From positions 24,956,715-25,020,714 of the forward strand of contig OX463829.1 of the NCBI GenBank assembly GCA_949825045.1: a DNA stretch of 64,000 bases, given 5' to 3'. The position numbers and the translations under genes were made by a program. This document shows, piece after piece, positions 1 through 9,949 of this stretch. Position 1 is the stretch's first letter; each line of letters opens with the position of its first letter. Origin of the DNA: Argyresthia goedartella (Eukaryota; Arthropoda; Insecta; Lepidoptera; Argyresthiidae). Below the pieces are notes generated by a model, which was not told where the DNA came from, made no database searches, and worked only from the letters and a program-made list of their open reading frames with translations.

Positions 1-135
1 GTTGCAGCGACTTTTTAACTCCCGACGAAAAAGAGGGGTGTTATAAGTTTGACGCTTCTGTCTGTGTATCTGTGTGTGGCACTCTAGCGCTCACACGGGT
101 GGACGGATTTTAATGCAGTTTTCTGTAAATATTAG
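1..135 (+). repeat. Dispersed repeat fragment (pairs with 10206-10345)
   Basis: This stretch, including GTCTGTGTATCTGTGTGTGG and the following CACTCTAGCGC, recurs in reverse complement at about 10206-10345 (both have a gacggatt-type segment and TTTTCTGTAAAT). It is interspersed repeat DNA with no coding content; the family is not named with confidence. Confidence 0.6.
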
Positions 136-265
136 TAGATCTCCCTGCGATGGATCTTAGCTATATTTTATTAAAATCAGATTTGTGGTTCGTAAATTAA
201 CAGCTTAACAAGAAAACAAGTCAGTTAATTTTAGACTTAAGGTTTCGTTTGCTGTATCGATGGTG

Positions 266-500
266 TTTTATTTTTAATTGACCGAGCGACGGAAGCATCT
301 CTCTTTGGTCAGAAGATCCAGACATACGAAAGCTTTTCAGCTTGGGCAAAAATGCTTTCGTATATCCGGATTTCTGTCCGGATTTCTGTACGGATTTCGT
401 CCCGTCTTTCCGGCCGTTCTCTTCTACAAGTCGCATTTCTTAACCGATTCTCGTGAAATGTTGAGAGCATGCACGATAACTGTATAGGATTTTTGTCGAT
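266..500 (+). repeat. Low-complexity or repeat-derived stretch with internal duplication
   Basis: Short direct duplications are visible (GGATTTCTGTCCGGATTTCT followed by a similar unit). Small open frames run on both strands at once, which fits repeat DNA rather than a gene. From 500 to 951 I see only a remnant of the GGGTTCCG repeat family at about 710-780, in reverse orientation. Confidence 0.35.
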
Positions 501-951
501 TCGGTTTTTGGATTTTTTCAAAATGGCGGAGATATGGGGTTGAACACGTAAAAAAACTCATACAGCCCAAACGGCTTGATAGATTTTAACAAATTAGGCA
601 TTGTTGGATTCGTAGATACCGTGAAATTGACATGTGGCTTTATAATTTTAATTAATATTCAATAAGTTGTATTTTAGATCGCAAAATGTACAAAGTAATT
701 TGTGGGGCTCTTTTCAAACTCCATGTACTTACCCAAGTGCATTCATAAGTTTGTACGTGGGTGGTATCGAACGAAAATGCTATCGGGTTATTTGTTGTTT
801 AGAATCCACTTGTTCATCCGATAAACTTCAGTATTAATAAAATAATGAAAAAAACACTTTCCTGTATCGCTCGCGAGGTCTACAGCTCACAGAGCCATAA
901 GTTTATAACTAAGTCCCTAGAGTATCTGAACCTTATTTCCCATCCTTGCAG

Positions 952-1081
952 GCGAGTCACTGTCTCGTGACAACCTTCTTCGTGTACAGCTTCTTCCACC
1001 TCTTCCTCACCATCGGGCTGTTGGTCTGGGAAGCAACGTCGGGCGGATACATTCAGCTCGGCCTGATCGTGCTGGCAGATG
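952..1081 (+). CDS. Gene A, penultimate exon: multi-span membrane protein (5' part outside window)
   Basis: The exon is bounded by a pyrimidine-rich tract ending CAG at 951 and by GGTGAGT at 1081-1087. It is 130 bp long and ends in phase 1. It encodes two hydrophobic stretches (LVTTFFVYSFFHLFLTIGLL and the segment around IQLGLIVLAD), so it probably carries two membrane spans. It joins in frame to 5308-5408 across a 4,226-bp repeat-filled intron. Composition is clearly more GC-rich than the flanks. The start lies left of the window. The insect-type short multi-pass architecture is all I can say; I do not recognise the family. Confidence 0.75.
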
Positions 1082-1364
1082 GTGAGTATGCAGGCTGTGG
1101 GACGCACTTCCCTGCGCTATTAGGGATACTCCATCCATTTTTATTTTCAAGAAAAGATTGAAACTGCATCTCCTTTCTCTTGCGTGTTAAGTTAAAGTAT
1201 GTAAGTATTATGTTAATATATAATATATATATTGTACCTCGATATATGTATGTACTAAAATGTATTATATGACTTTTATTACACTTAAATTATATTGTAT
1301 TAGTTAGTAGTTATTTAATTTATCGTGCACTAGACTGCTCTTCCTAGCAATAAATAGACTTTCC

Positions 1365-1478
1365 TGTCCTGCCTAGGTTTGCTGGAAGAAATCTCCATTT
1401 AGAGACAAGCTCGTCTTTGCGCATAAGTGTTCATTTGTTGGTACTCATCATTTACCGTGCAATAAAGTATATTCAGTA
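1365..1478 (+). mobile_element. LINE 3'-end fragment
   Basis: The motif GTTTGCTGGAAGAAATCTCC, followed by TTAGAGACAAGCTCGTCTTTG and ending near GTGCAATAAAG, matches the fragment on the opposite strand at 26250-26352. It is a recognisable tail of a non-LTR element, 5'-truncated, lying in the gene A intron. Between 1480 and 1860 I see nothing further identifiable. Confidence 0.55.
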
Positions 1479-1860
1479 AGTATTACAGTCCCAAACATCT
1501 CTACAGCTTGACCAGAATATCGCAGGCTTCTGTAATATAATATTCGCAGTCTAGGACACTTTTCACAAGTGTGAGAGAATTTCCCTAAATCGTATTAGGC
1601 AAGCTTGGACACTTTTCCGATGTGAGGAGCTCGCCGGCATTTACATCAACTATACAGTTGGACATTAAGACAAGCTAGGACACTTTGGAGGAGGAGGGCG
1701 AACGCAGTGAGCTTTAGTGAGATTTAGGGAATTCTCACACATCTGAAAATGTGCTCTAGACTTTCCAATACCATACTACTGAGCCTGCGATATGCTTGTG
1801 AGGGGCTGGTCAATTAGTAGGATAGATAAAATTATATCGATGCATACATTCTTGGTTTTT

Positions 1861-2770
1861 TAGGGTTCCGTACCTGAAGGGTGCCAAACGGGACCCTAGT
1901 AGCACACTACACATTTTACCCGTGCATTCAACATTCAACATTTATAATTTAATAATTGAATTTGTTTTTTAGGGTTCCGTACCCGAAGGGTTCCAAACGG
2001 GACCCTATTACTAAGACTTCGCTGTCCGTCCGTCCGTCCGTCCGTCCGTCTGTCACCAGGCTGTATATCAAGAACCTAGCTAGCTAGAGAGTTGAAATTT
2101 TCACAGATTATGTATTTCTGTTGCCGCTATAACAACAAATACTAAAAAACAGGATGAAATAAATATTGAAGGGGGCTACCCTACAACAATACCACATACA
2201 AACTTATGGATGCACCTGGTTACGTACATGGAGTGTGAAAGTAACCGCACCAATAACTTTGAAAACAATATTTTGCTGTGTAAAATCCAAACTATTCACT
2301 CAACACCATCGCTTCCATTGAACGGTGGTACGGAACCCTTCGTGCGCGATTTAGACTCGCACTTGACCGGTTTTTTTGTGACATATTTTACTGTTTTCTT
2401 TGTATATATGCCTCCGCTGTCCGTCCGTCCGTCTGTCACCAGACTGTATCTCATGAAATGTGATAGTTAGTCATATTAAATTTTCACAGATGATGTATTT
2501 CTGTTGCCGCTATAACAACAAATACTAAAAAACAGAATAAAATAAATATTTAAGGGGGCTCCCATACAACAACAATTCTTTCAATACCACATACAAACTT
2601 ATGAATGCACCTGGTTACGTACATGTAGTGTGGAAGTAGCCGCACCAATAACTTTGTAAACAACATTTTGCTATGTAAAATCCAAACTATTCACTCTACA
2701 CCATCCCTACCATTGTACGGTGGTACGGAACCCTTCGTGTGCGAGTCCGACTCGCACTTGGCCGGTTTTT
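1861..2770 (+). repeat. Cluster of GGGTTCCG...CCGGTTTT repeats (one fragment, two near-complete copies)
   Basis: A fragment at 1861-1910 is followed by copies at about 1970-2370 and 2400-2770. The copies carry the family's marks: AGGGTTCCGTACCCGAAGGG at the start, a run of CCGT units, TGTTGCCGCTATAACAACAA in the middle, and ACTCGCACTTGGCCGGTTTT at the end. The second copy lacks the first about 60 bp. Open frames here (for example 2210-2470) repeat almost identically at 3487 and are not genes. Confidence 0.85.
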
Positions 2771-3167
2771 ATAAACTTATATCCCTTTATAGTCTGTGAA
2801 TAAACTAATATTTTGGAATCAATAATGTTCGTGACAGTTCACACACATAGACGTTGCGTCTATCACCATTTTGGAGGGCTTAATGGTGAATGCATCTCTA
2901 GGTTTGTAACCTAGAGATGCATTCATCTGAGGTTTGTTTTCAATTTGATAAACATTGTCAACATCAACAAAGAGTTTTGTTCATCCGAAGTTCTATGGGT
3001 ATTGGATATTGATAATGCATTTCGGCATGTGTTGAAACGATTACCAAAAGCGCACCTATTTACTACCAATAATTTCGAAATAACTGCCAGAATGGATAAA
3101 TGTCCACCAAATTGTGTTTGGATAAATGATCACCAAACTTCTTTTTATGTTTTGTGTACTTAAGTTT

Positions 3168-3652
3168 TTTTTAGGGTTCCGCACCCGAAGGGTTCCAAAC
3201 GGGACCCTATTACTAAGACTCCGCTGTCCGTCCGTCCTTCCGTCCGTCCGTCTGTCACGAGGCTGTATCTCAAGAACCTAGCTAGCTAGAGAGTTGAAAT
3301 TTTCACAGATTATGTATGAATGAATGAATGAATGAATGAATACTTTATTGCACAAAACAAACATACAGAGATATACAATGTATTTATGTTGCCGCTATAA
3401 CAACAAATACTAAAAAACAGGATAAAAGAAATATTTAAGGGGGCTCCCATACAACAATTCTTTCAATACCACATACAAACTTATGGATGCACCTGGTTAC
3501 GTACATGGAGTGTGAAAGTAACCGCACCAATAACTTTGTAAACAATATTTTGCTGTGTAAAATCCAAACTATTCACTCCACACCATCGCTTCCATTGAAC
3601 GGTGGTACGGAACCCTTCGTGCGCGATTTAGACTCGCACTTGACCGGTTTTT
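3168..3652 (+). mobile_element. GGGTTCCG-family repeat inserted in the MITE, itself carrying a 66-bp insertion
   Basis: The copy runs from TAGGGTTCCGCACCCGAAGG to GACTCGCACTTGACCGGTTT and interrupts the type G MITE. At 3317-3382 it is in turn interrupted by a very short LINE tail. No protein-coding gene is present. Confidence 0.8.
3317..3382 (-). mobile_element. Ultra-short LINE 3'-tail insertion with target-site duplication
   Basis: The other repeat copies read straight from CACAGATTATGTATTT into the next block. Here a GAATGAATGAATGAAT tail plus ACTTTATTGCACAAAACAAA is inserted between two copies of ATGTA (3312-3316 and 3378-3382). Read on the minus strand it is the last about 60 bp of a LINE with an ATTC-repeat tail. 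Confidence 0.7.
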
Positions 3653-4169
3653 TAAGTATTTTTTGTTGTTCTTACATGTACAACCTAACACGAAGGATAA
3701 AGGGGGCTTGGCTTCGCTCTCCCCCTTTACCCTTCACCTAAGCTACCGCAGTATTTTGCCCTGATATTTTTTGCAAATTTTGGTGTTCATTTATCCATTT
3801 TGGGTAGGAAAAAAATATTTTGGTGATCATTATATTTGTTGCCATTCATTTCTCTGAACAGCGAAACGCTTTGCATAAGGTTGGTTTACATACTTTTACT
3901 CAGTGTAATGGCGAAACTAATGTTTGTAAGTAAACTCAGATGAACGAAATTCTTTGCTTACTTAACAAACGTTTAGCTCCCCCTATATGGAACTAATTTG
4001 ACAGATTGCTTACCACTTGGATACCTAATTGAGAGGTATTTTTTATGAAATGTCAAAACGTTTTTTTATTCCTCAGTCGTAGGGAAACATTGGGTTGTGA
4101 CGTAATAGCAAAATATTGTCAAATGGTGGTCTATTTTACACAAAATTATGTGTATAAACTGTACCTAAA

Positions 4170-4369
4170 CATAAAAATAAACATTTACATTACAGGCACA
4201 CACATTTCTGCTGGCCCGTCACTAGGATACCCTGTGTCGTAGGTACCAGAAACAGTGACGTCACACACATATAAACATCCAAGACCTGGGGGTATTTTTT
4301 TTTCCTTTACCCCCAGTCGGGGATTGACCCCGGGACCTCCCGACAACCGCTGCGCCACAGAGGTCGTCA
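4170..4369 (-). mobile_element. SINE-1 copy (tRNA-headed)
   Basis: On the minus strand the head reads GACCTCTGTGGCGCAGCGGT (A box) followed by a B-box-like GGGTCAATCC, then a body with TCTTGGATGTTTATATGTGT and the tail AAATGTTTAT. Seven more copies lie in the window. The 3840-4165 stretch before it shows no feature. Confidence 0.85.
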
Positions 4370-4435
4370 AGTGAAACTACTGATAAATTACAATTCTGAT
4401 ACTGAATAATAATAATAATACCTTGGACACTATTT

Positions 4436-4659
4436 ACACACATTGATCTAGCCCCAAACTAGGATTCCCTGTATCTCGGGTACTAGACAACGATACACAT
4501 ACTTATATAGATAAATATTATATTTAGATAGATAAACAACCATGACTAGGGTACAAACATCCGTGCTCATCAAACAAATATTTGCCCCCACCGGGACTCG
4601 AACCCGGGGCCCTTGGTTTCGTAGGCAGCGTCACTGCCGACTCGGCCATTCGGGTCGTC
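4436..4659 (-). mobile_element. SINE-2 copy (tRNA-headed)
   Basis: The minus strand begins GACGACCCGAATGGCCGAGT and continues through CCCGGGTTCGAGTCCCGGTG, the A and B boxes of a tRNA-derived RNA polymerase III promoter. The body includes CTAGTTTGGGGCTAGATCAA. Further copies are at 17950, 18532, 33299 and 35309. Confidence 0.85.
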
Positions 4660-4911
4660 AATATGATTTTATATTTGATATTCTATCCAGTCAGTAGCCA
4701 ATTGGAACATTGAATGTAAAATTGGCTGCCACCCCGTATAGGAAAAAACGTGACGCTTATGTAGGTACATATGTCTATTATGTACATTTTGCTGTTTCTC
4801 TTTTTGGCCCGTCTGTTGGTATTGTCTGAAAAAGCGCCATCACTAATGTGATTTTGGGACTTATTTATATACAGTATATTCTTTGTATGTGGCTGTATAT
4901 AAAACATTTTT

Positions 4912-5232
4912 AGGGCTCCGTACCTCCCTTTGTAGGCTCTGTCCACTATATCGCCACCATATTTTCAACCTTATGGCTAGGTTATAAACTCTAAAACCAA
5001 TTAAAATTGATTTCTCTTATGCCTTTTTAAGGGTTAAAGGTAAAAAATGAACCCTTATGCATATAGGATCACTTCGTTGTCCTTCTCTGCTTCCCGTTGA
5101 CCTAGGAACATGAAATTTGGTACGAAGCAGGGTCTTATAGCAGAAGGGCACAAACAAGAACGTAAATTCGCAGTTCCTTCACAAAAAAAATGCTATTTGA
5201 GCGGTACCGTCCGTCACTTGGCCGGTTATTTT
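4912..5232 (+). repeat. Second CCGGTT-ending repeat family (family H)
   Basis: Marks are GGGCTCCGTACCTCCC, then GGATCACTTCGTTGTCC, GGTACGAAGCAGGGTCTTAT and ACTTGGCCGGTTA at the end. Related sequence occurs at 47740-47999 joined to 51933-52440, and in fragments near 22406 and 35190. No coding content. Confidence 0.65.
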
Positions 5233-5307
5233 TTTATATATGTAACTCCGTGGAAAACATTTTGAAGCCAGTTCAGCCATAGCATTTGTAAATGTTTTTG
5301 TCCGCAG

Positions 5308-5408
5308 TTCTGCTGATCATCTGCTTATTCGGTGTGAAGAATCTAATGGAAGCTACCAACAGCGGCTACATCTATAGTCACCCCAGCGAAGCGTTGTACA
5401 AATACTAA
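5308..5408 (+). CDS. Gene A, terminal exon
   Basis: The acceptor TTTTTGTCCGCAG ends at 5307. Joined to the phase-1 end of 952-1081, it continues with VLLIICLFGVKNLMEATNSG and ends SHPSEALYKY followed by TAA at 5406-5408. The start of this exon completes a third hydrophobic stretch, and the short tail is polar. The reading frame is preserved exactly across the junction, which supports both exon calls. Confidence 0.75.
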
Positions 5409-5645
5409 GAAAAAAAAAAGAAAAACATTGTCAATTCCATCCTATGAGTTAAAATAGTATTGGCAATGGATATTTGTTTTGTAATACCAATGCACTCTTA
5501 TACTTATAAGTATTTGTATGAATTCAGACTATGCGATAGATACATATAAGTAGACAAGACATAAGGGAGTTATGTATATTGTTATGACAGCACAAAATAT
5601 TTAATATATTGAAAGGTTGTGAAAATAAATATTATTTTTATTTAA
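5409..5645 (+). promoter_or_regulatory. Gene A 3' UTR with poly(A) signal AATAAA at 5624-5629
   Basis: An AT-rich untranslated stretch follows the stop, with a canonical AATAAA at 5624-5629. Minus-strand signals for gene B (AATAAA read on the minus strand) lie at 5637-5642 and 5655-5660, so the two transcripts end within a few tens of bases of each other. Confidence 0.6.
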
Positions 5646-5822
5646 ATAATTCCTTTTATTCCTGTTAACCAAATTGGCTACAACATTATATTTGTAACAA
5701 CAATTACAACTATACTATGCACTAATGTAACAAATTAAGTATCATCACAGTCAAACAATCGTCTTAGGCTACACAATAAATAAGTTCTTAGCTAACTCTT
5801 AAAACTACTGCAAATATAATTT

Positions 5823-7481
5823 CTATTCATATTTGAACATAGTATGGTCAAGTGGCAGTTTTTCTTCAATCCTGCTGACATCGCGTCTTCTTCTTCCAAG
5901 CATCATGGGGACCACCATAGCCATGGTGGCTGGTACCATACCCGCGCCAACTGCAGCCAACAATGTGTTACCATCCGGTGCTGCACTTGTTATAATCTTC
6001 CTTCTAACAACATGGTTACTGGTCGGCTTGTTCTCACTGGCAGCGTAAATTTCATCCGGTCGTAAGTCGTTCTTTCTATCCATATCACGTTTTGCTTCCT
6101 CCACCGTCTGGAAACTTCTATCGACCTCCAACAAGCCACCGTGGGATGTCGTCATGTTCGAGTGACTGTCTGCCATCGGGAGAACAGTTAAGGCTACTGC
6201 TTGGTGAGAAGTCATCGTCTGGGGACTTGTGAAATCCCTGTCACCATCCGGTGACAATGACCTCTGACGCTTCTTATTCCGATAGCCTTTCGTTGTCGAT
6301 AGAAGTACCCATTGACCATCTCCAAACGAAGGTCTGGAGGCGCGATCGCTGTCTATATCAGGCAGCCCGGCATACACAACTTGAGTTGGTCGTCTAATCG
6401 GTCGCTTTAGAGCCTCGTATTCGTATGGAAAGTAAGAAGGTCGGTTGTCTGTCACCACTGATTCTGACGTTCCATAGTACAAAGTATCACCATTAGATTG
6501 GCTTTCTTCGGGATCGCAGTTTGGCTTCGGTCTTCGGCCATCGTCAGGGTTCCAAGTTGATGGGTAGCTGTAGTAGCTGTCAGGTTTATTCCACGAGGGT
6601 TTGGATGGCATTTCCGTATCCCAGTTGGTAGCTACTGAACTTGAAGATACGTGAAACTTGTTATTTATGTAAGCAGGTCGGTTCGAAGATGGTCTTTTTG
6701 TAGGATAACTTGCTACTTGAGTGTTTGCAGCGCCTTGGTAGCCGGAATATTGGTCCTCATCAGAATATCTGTCATCATTGTCATTGTTAGAGTTCCAAAC
6801 AGAGGGTCTATTATGTTTCTTGACATTAGGTTTCCACTTCGATATTTTACTAGTAGACCACGCCACAGGCTCCAGCGTCACCCATCCATCTTTGTCGTCG
6901 TATGGATGCTTATGTTGTTTCACTTTCAACTTGTTCCATGCTGTATACACTTTACCACTTCCGTCATCTTCTTCATCTTCAACGTTAATCGCCGACGACT
7001 GTGTTTGATAAAATCGATCCGCTTTCAGTTTATCTTTCTTGAGTTTTGCTGCGAGAACACTAATAGCCTGAAGCCGATCACTTGGGTAGTCCCGATAGTC
7101 CTTTGATTTATCTGACATACTCTCTAACAGTTCTTCAAGATCCCCCTGTGGTCCTTGGTTCTCAATAAAACCTTCTTGGCACGAGGGGCCATAGCACCGT
7201 GGTTTTCCTCCAACCGGGTCGTGGATGATGTCAGTCATTACATTCTTAAGGGCGACGTCATCCTTATTTTCGTCAAATTTCACTGATATGTCCACCCATT
7301 TGTTTCGAGGCTCGCCAGTTGCTTCAGTCTCGATTATAGTTATCGGTTCTTTGCCGGGCAGCTCCAAGTGGTACTGCTTATATCTGTTTTCGGCATATTT
7401 CTCGAGTTGCGTCTGGTCGCCGGGGTTGGCCGTGGCCGTCGCCAGCGCAAAGGTCAGGGCAGCTAGCGCGATCACTGTCAT
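5823..7481 (-). CDS. Gene B: secreted or membrane-anchored insect protein, single open exon
   Basis: A 552-residue protein is encoded without interruption. The frame is open 36 codons further up (to 7589), but I start at 7481 because that Met opens a signal peptide (MTVIALAALTFALATATA, then NPGDQ), while the extension is Pro/Ala-rich and unlikely to be translated. The middle is low-complexity and rich in Tyr, Trp, Ser, Asp and Pro (for example KPSWNKPDSYYSYPSTWNPD), with only three cysteines. The C-terminus has a hydrophobic, Ala/Met/Val-rich segment at about 507-529, then RRRR at 530-533 and a 19-residue tail. This could be an extracellular-matrix or cuticle-associated product, or a type I membrane protein; that is inference. 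It converges on gene A. Antisense open frames within it are shadows. Confidence 0.85.
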   Translation of the reverse strand: MTVIALAALTFALATATANPGDQTQLEKYAENRYKQYHLELPGKEPITIIETEATGEPRNKWVDISVKFDENKDDVALKNVMTDIIHDPVGGKPRCYGPSCQEGFIENQGPQGDLEELLESMSDKSKDYRDYPSDRLQAISVLAAKLKKDKLKADRFYQTQSSAINVEDEEDDGSGKVYTAWNKLKVKQHKHPYDDKDGWVTLEPVAWSTSKISKWKPNVKKHNRPSVWNSNNDNDDRYSDEDQYSGYQGAANTQVASYPTKRPSSNRPAYINNKFHVSSSSVATNWDTEMPSKPSWNKPDSYYSYPSTWNPDDGRRPKPNCDPEESQSNGDTLYYGTSESVVTDNRPSYFPYEYEALKRPIRRPTQVVYAGLPDIDSDRASRPSFGDGQWVLLSTTKGYRNKKRQRSLSPDGDRDFTSPQTMTSHQAVALTVLPMADSHSNMTTSHGGLLEVDRSFQTVEEAKRDMDRKNDLRPDEIYAASENKPTSNHVVRRKIITSAAPDGNTLLAAVGAGMVPATMAMVVPMMLGRRRRDVSRIEEKLPLDHTMFKYE

Positions 7482-7640
7482 TCTCGTTTCGTTTTCACTT
7501 TCGTTCGCGAGCGGCGCCGGCGGAGGCGCGGTTGGACTGAGCCGCGGCGCTCGCACTCCCCGCTGATATAGTTTTGATTGTGGATGCACAACAAACGCGC
7601 CCTCCCTGCTCTAATGCAATGGTAATTTCTGCTCAGTCAC
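7482..7640 (-). promoter_or_regulatory. Gene B 5' UTR / promoter-proximal region
   Basis: GC-rich sequence (for example GAGCGGCGCCGGCGGAGGCG) lies directly upstream of the chosen start. I see no TATA box at a useful distance, so the transcription start is not placed. From 7640 to 8330 no gene or repeat is recognised. Confidence 0.4.
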
Positions 7641-8398
7641 GACAAACGAGCGGGATAATTACGTTGGCGATTATCGTTTGCCACCGACTATCTTAATGGA
7701 CTATCGCGCGTCTCGAGCCCGTGACCTATGCGGCTGCGCGCAAGTGAAACCGTTTTTCATTTTGTAGAGCGTTTTCTCTTTGGATAATGGCGAAAAGTTC
7801 TCTGCATCCTTCACACGGCAGTTTCGTTGTTTTTAAGCTTTCTTATTTTACAACATTTTCCCAGTCTTAAATCTCACAAGGTAAGTAAGTATAGGTACAT
7901 ACTTTTCTACAAAAGCTTTCCATTTGCCTTTATAGAGGGTAAACTGCACATGTGTATTTTATTTTTCGTAACAACACAGCAGTCTTCAATACAATCACCC
8001 AACATCCTATAAGATGATTGGATCGTCTATTTCCCCGTCGATTTATACCATTTCTATATTTTAGCAATAAAGATTTCTTCTGGTCCGTAATGGTCTTAGA
8101 CAATACTTATTGGTGCTGCAACCGCTCTCTCCGTAACCACGAACACACTTATTAAACTCAATCGTAGCCTCCATCTCGGCTGTTCTAATTGAACACTGCA
8201 CTTTTACCAGCACCTAAGTTAGAACTCGTGCCCAATAAACCCATATTAATATAATTAACTGCGCAGTGGAAGGAGACTAGTTAGATTAGTGCGCACATTT
8301 TACAACAGGCAGAGATTTTGGTGAGTTCTCTAACCTCTTATGTATGATGAAATTCACGAACATATCATCACCGGTTCTATGTATGTATGGTAATTGAC

Positions 8399-8590
8399 GA
8401 CCTCTGTGGCGCAGCGGTCGTGGCTCTGCCTACCATGCGAGAGGTTCCGGGTACGATCCCCGGCCGGGGGTAAAAAAGAACCCAGGTCTTGGATGTTTAT
8501 ATGTGTATGATATCGCTGTTTCTGGATCCTACAACACAGGATAACAAGTGTAGGGCCAGAAGCAATGTATGTGCCTGTATATAAAAATTT
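8399..8590 (+). mobile_element. SINE-1 copy
   Basis: Head ACCTCTGTGGCGCAGCGGTC at the start, B box GGTACGATCC, body GTCTTGGATGTTTATATGTG and tail near AATGTATGTGCCTG. The 60 bp before it (8338-8398) match, inverted, the flank of the SINE-1 at 13170-13372, so the repeated unit is longer than the SINE alone. Confidence 0.85.
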
Positions 8591-8607
8591 TTTCTTGTGT
8601 TCCTCTT

Positions 8608-8610
<3 letters not shown>

Positions 8611-8648
<38 letters not shown>
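8611..8648. repeat. (AT)n microsatellite
   Basis: An uninterrupted AT dinucleotide run directly follows the SINE-1 tail region. Confidence 0.95.
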
Positions 8649-8652
<4 letters not shown>

Positions 8653-9002
8653 TTGTGTACCTAGAAAGATCTAACGTCTAACCATACAATTGAAATAAAA
8701 AGTTGCTGTAAATAAATTCGGTTACATCTCGTTGTTTTGTAGCAGGTGAAGGTTTAGTCTCTGCATACCCCTCTTCCGGGAAATAGGTTTTGTAGCTATA
8801 TTAAAAATATCAAGATTTCTGTATGTCATCAATATATTTAAACTCACAGACAAAATTTCATGACTTTTAGTTATTTTTGGCCGTTTCAGACAAATGTATC
8901 TGAACCCCAACTTGAACATCCAACCACAAGACGATGACGTCAGTCCAGTAATATGTATGATGATGATGATTACTTCGAGCCTTCTCCTTGGCCTAACTGA
9001 TG

Positions 9003-9172
9003 ACGACGAGCTCTGTGGTAATGTGGTAGAGGCTGTGCTTCCCAAGCGAGGTTCCCGGGTTCCCAGGAAGAAAATAAGCCAAGGTCTTGGATGTTCACAT
9101 GTTTGTAACGTCGCTAGACACAGGGTAACCTCGTGTAGGGCCAGAAGTAGTATATGTGCCTATAAGTAAATG
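9003..9172 (+). mobile_element. Degenerate SINE-1 copy
   Basis: Recognisable GACGAGCTCTGTGG head, AGGTTCCCGGGTTCCC in place of the B box, and AGGTCTTGGATGTTCACATG in the body. The promoter boxes are eroded. From 9175 to 9945 nothing is identified. Confidence 0.6.
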
Positions 9173-9949
9173 TTAATATGTTATGTAACACAAATATGAA
9201 TAAAGATAATTTCCTACTTAACCAATCGTGACAGGGTAAATACAATGTGGGATCAGTAAATAACCACGTTACTTTGCTATATGTATTTAATTGTCATATT
9301 ACCATTAATGATAAGTCTGGTTAGCTTTCCGACATGATGATTACATGATTTCATGCCAAGCAATGAGCTGATGATAACATTACAGCTTGTAATGTCATGC
9401 GGAATCACATTAGAGAGACATGAAAGTTTGATGTTGTCATTAGTTTTTCTGTGTGTATAAGACATTGAGACGATAAGATAGGGAGAGTATGTGGTAATAT
9501 TAATCTGTGGTTATCTCCAACGGTGTATATTATCCAACGATTCAGAGTCTTATGAGTTTATGATTGAGTTTCAGTAGCAGCAATAAAGATGCCCCTTACG
9601 TCGAACGAAATACATATTATTGCAAGAAAGTTAAGATTGTCAAGAAGGTCTACCTCGGAATATAAGATAATAAGCCGGAAATTTGGGCATCCGTTGTCGT
9701 CCCTAAAATCACATTCCCAGGTGAAACTCTAAAGAGCCTGGCTTTAAACAGCAGGTAAGTAAGAACGGTGAAATTACCAAAAGTCTGTATTTTGAATCCT
9801 ACCTAAGCATAATGCTCCTGAAGAATGGTGGCCATGGAACCGAAGACAGTACCTACATCTACAATCCAAACAAAGATTGTTTTCTTAACCCGTGACAATT
9901 GTGAGTTTTACGTCTTATTTAACGCCACAACTGCTTTCTGATCACAATT

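Larger units (their letters stand above)
3020..3848 (-). mobile_element. Modular MITE, arm type G, core copy 1, split by a later insertion
   Basis: The left arm (about 3020-3165) includes GGATAAATGATCACCAAAC. The core is at about 3655-3775 on the minus strand, and the right arm ends near 3848. The element is complete once the GGGTTCCG repeat at 3168-3652 is removed: an unbroken relative at 47230-47557 runs straight through this point. No transposase is encoded. Confidence 0.7.

Noticed and set aside
2210..3741. ORFs beginning MHLVTYMECESNRTNN
   Set aside because: The same frame recurs in each GGGTTCCG repeat copy; it is repeat sequence without other coding signs.
6651..7566. Plus-strand ORFs of 76-151 residues
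   Set aside because: Antisense shadows of gene B, which has the signal peptide and coding composition.
7482..7589. Gene B start at the upstream Met (588 residues)
   Set aside because: It would bury the signal peptide behind 36 Pro/Ala-rich residues; the start at 7481 is more likely.
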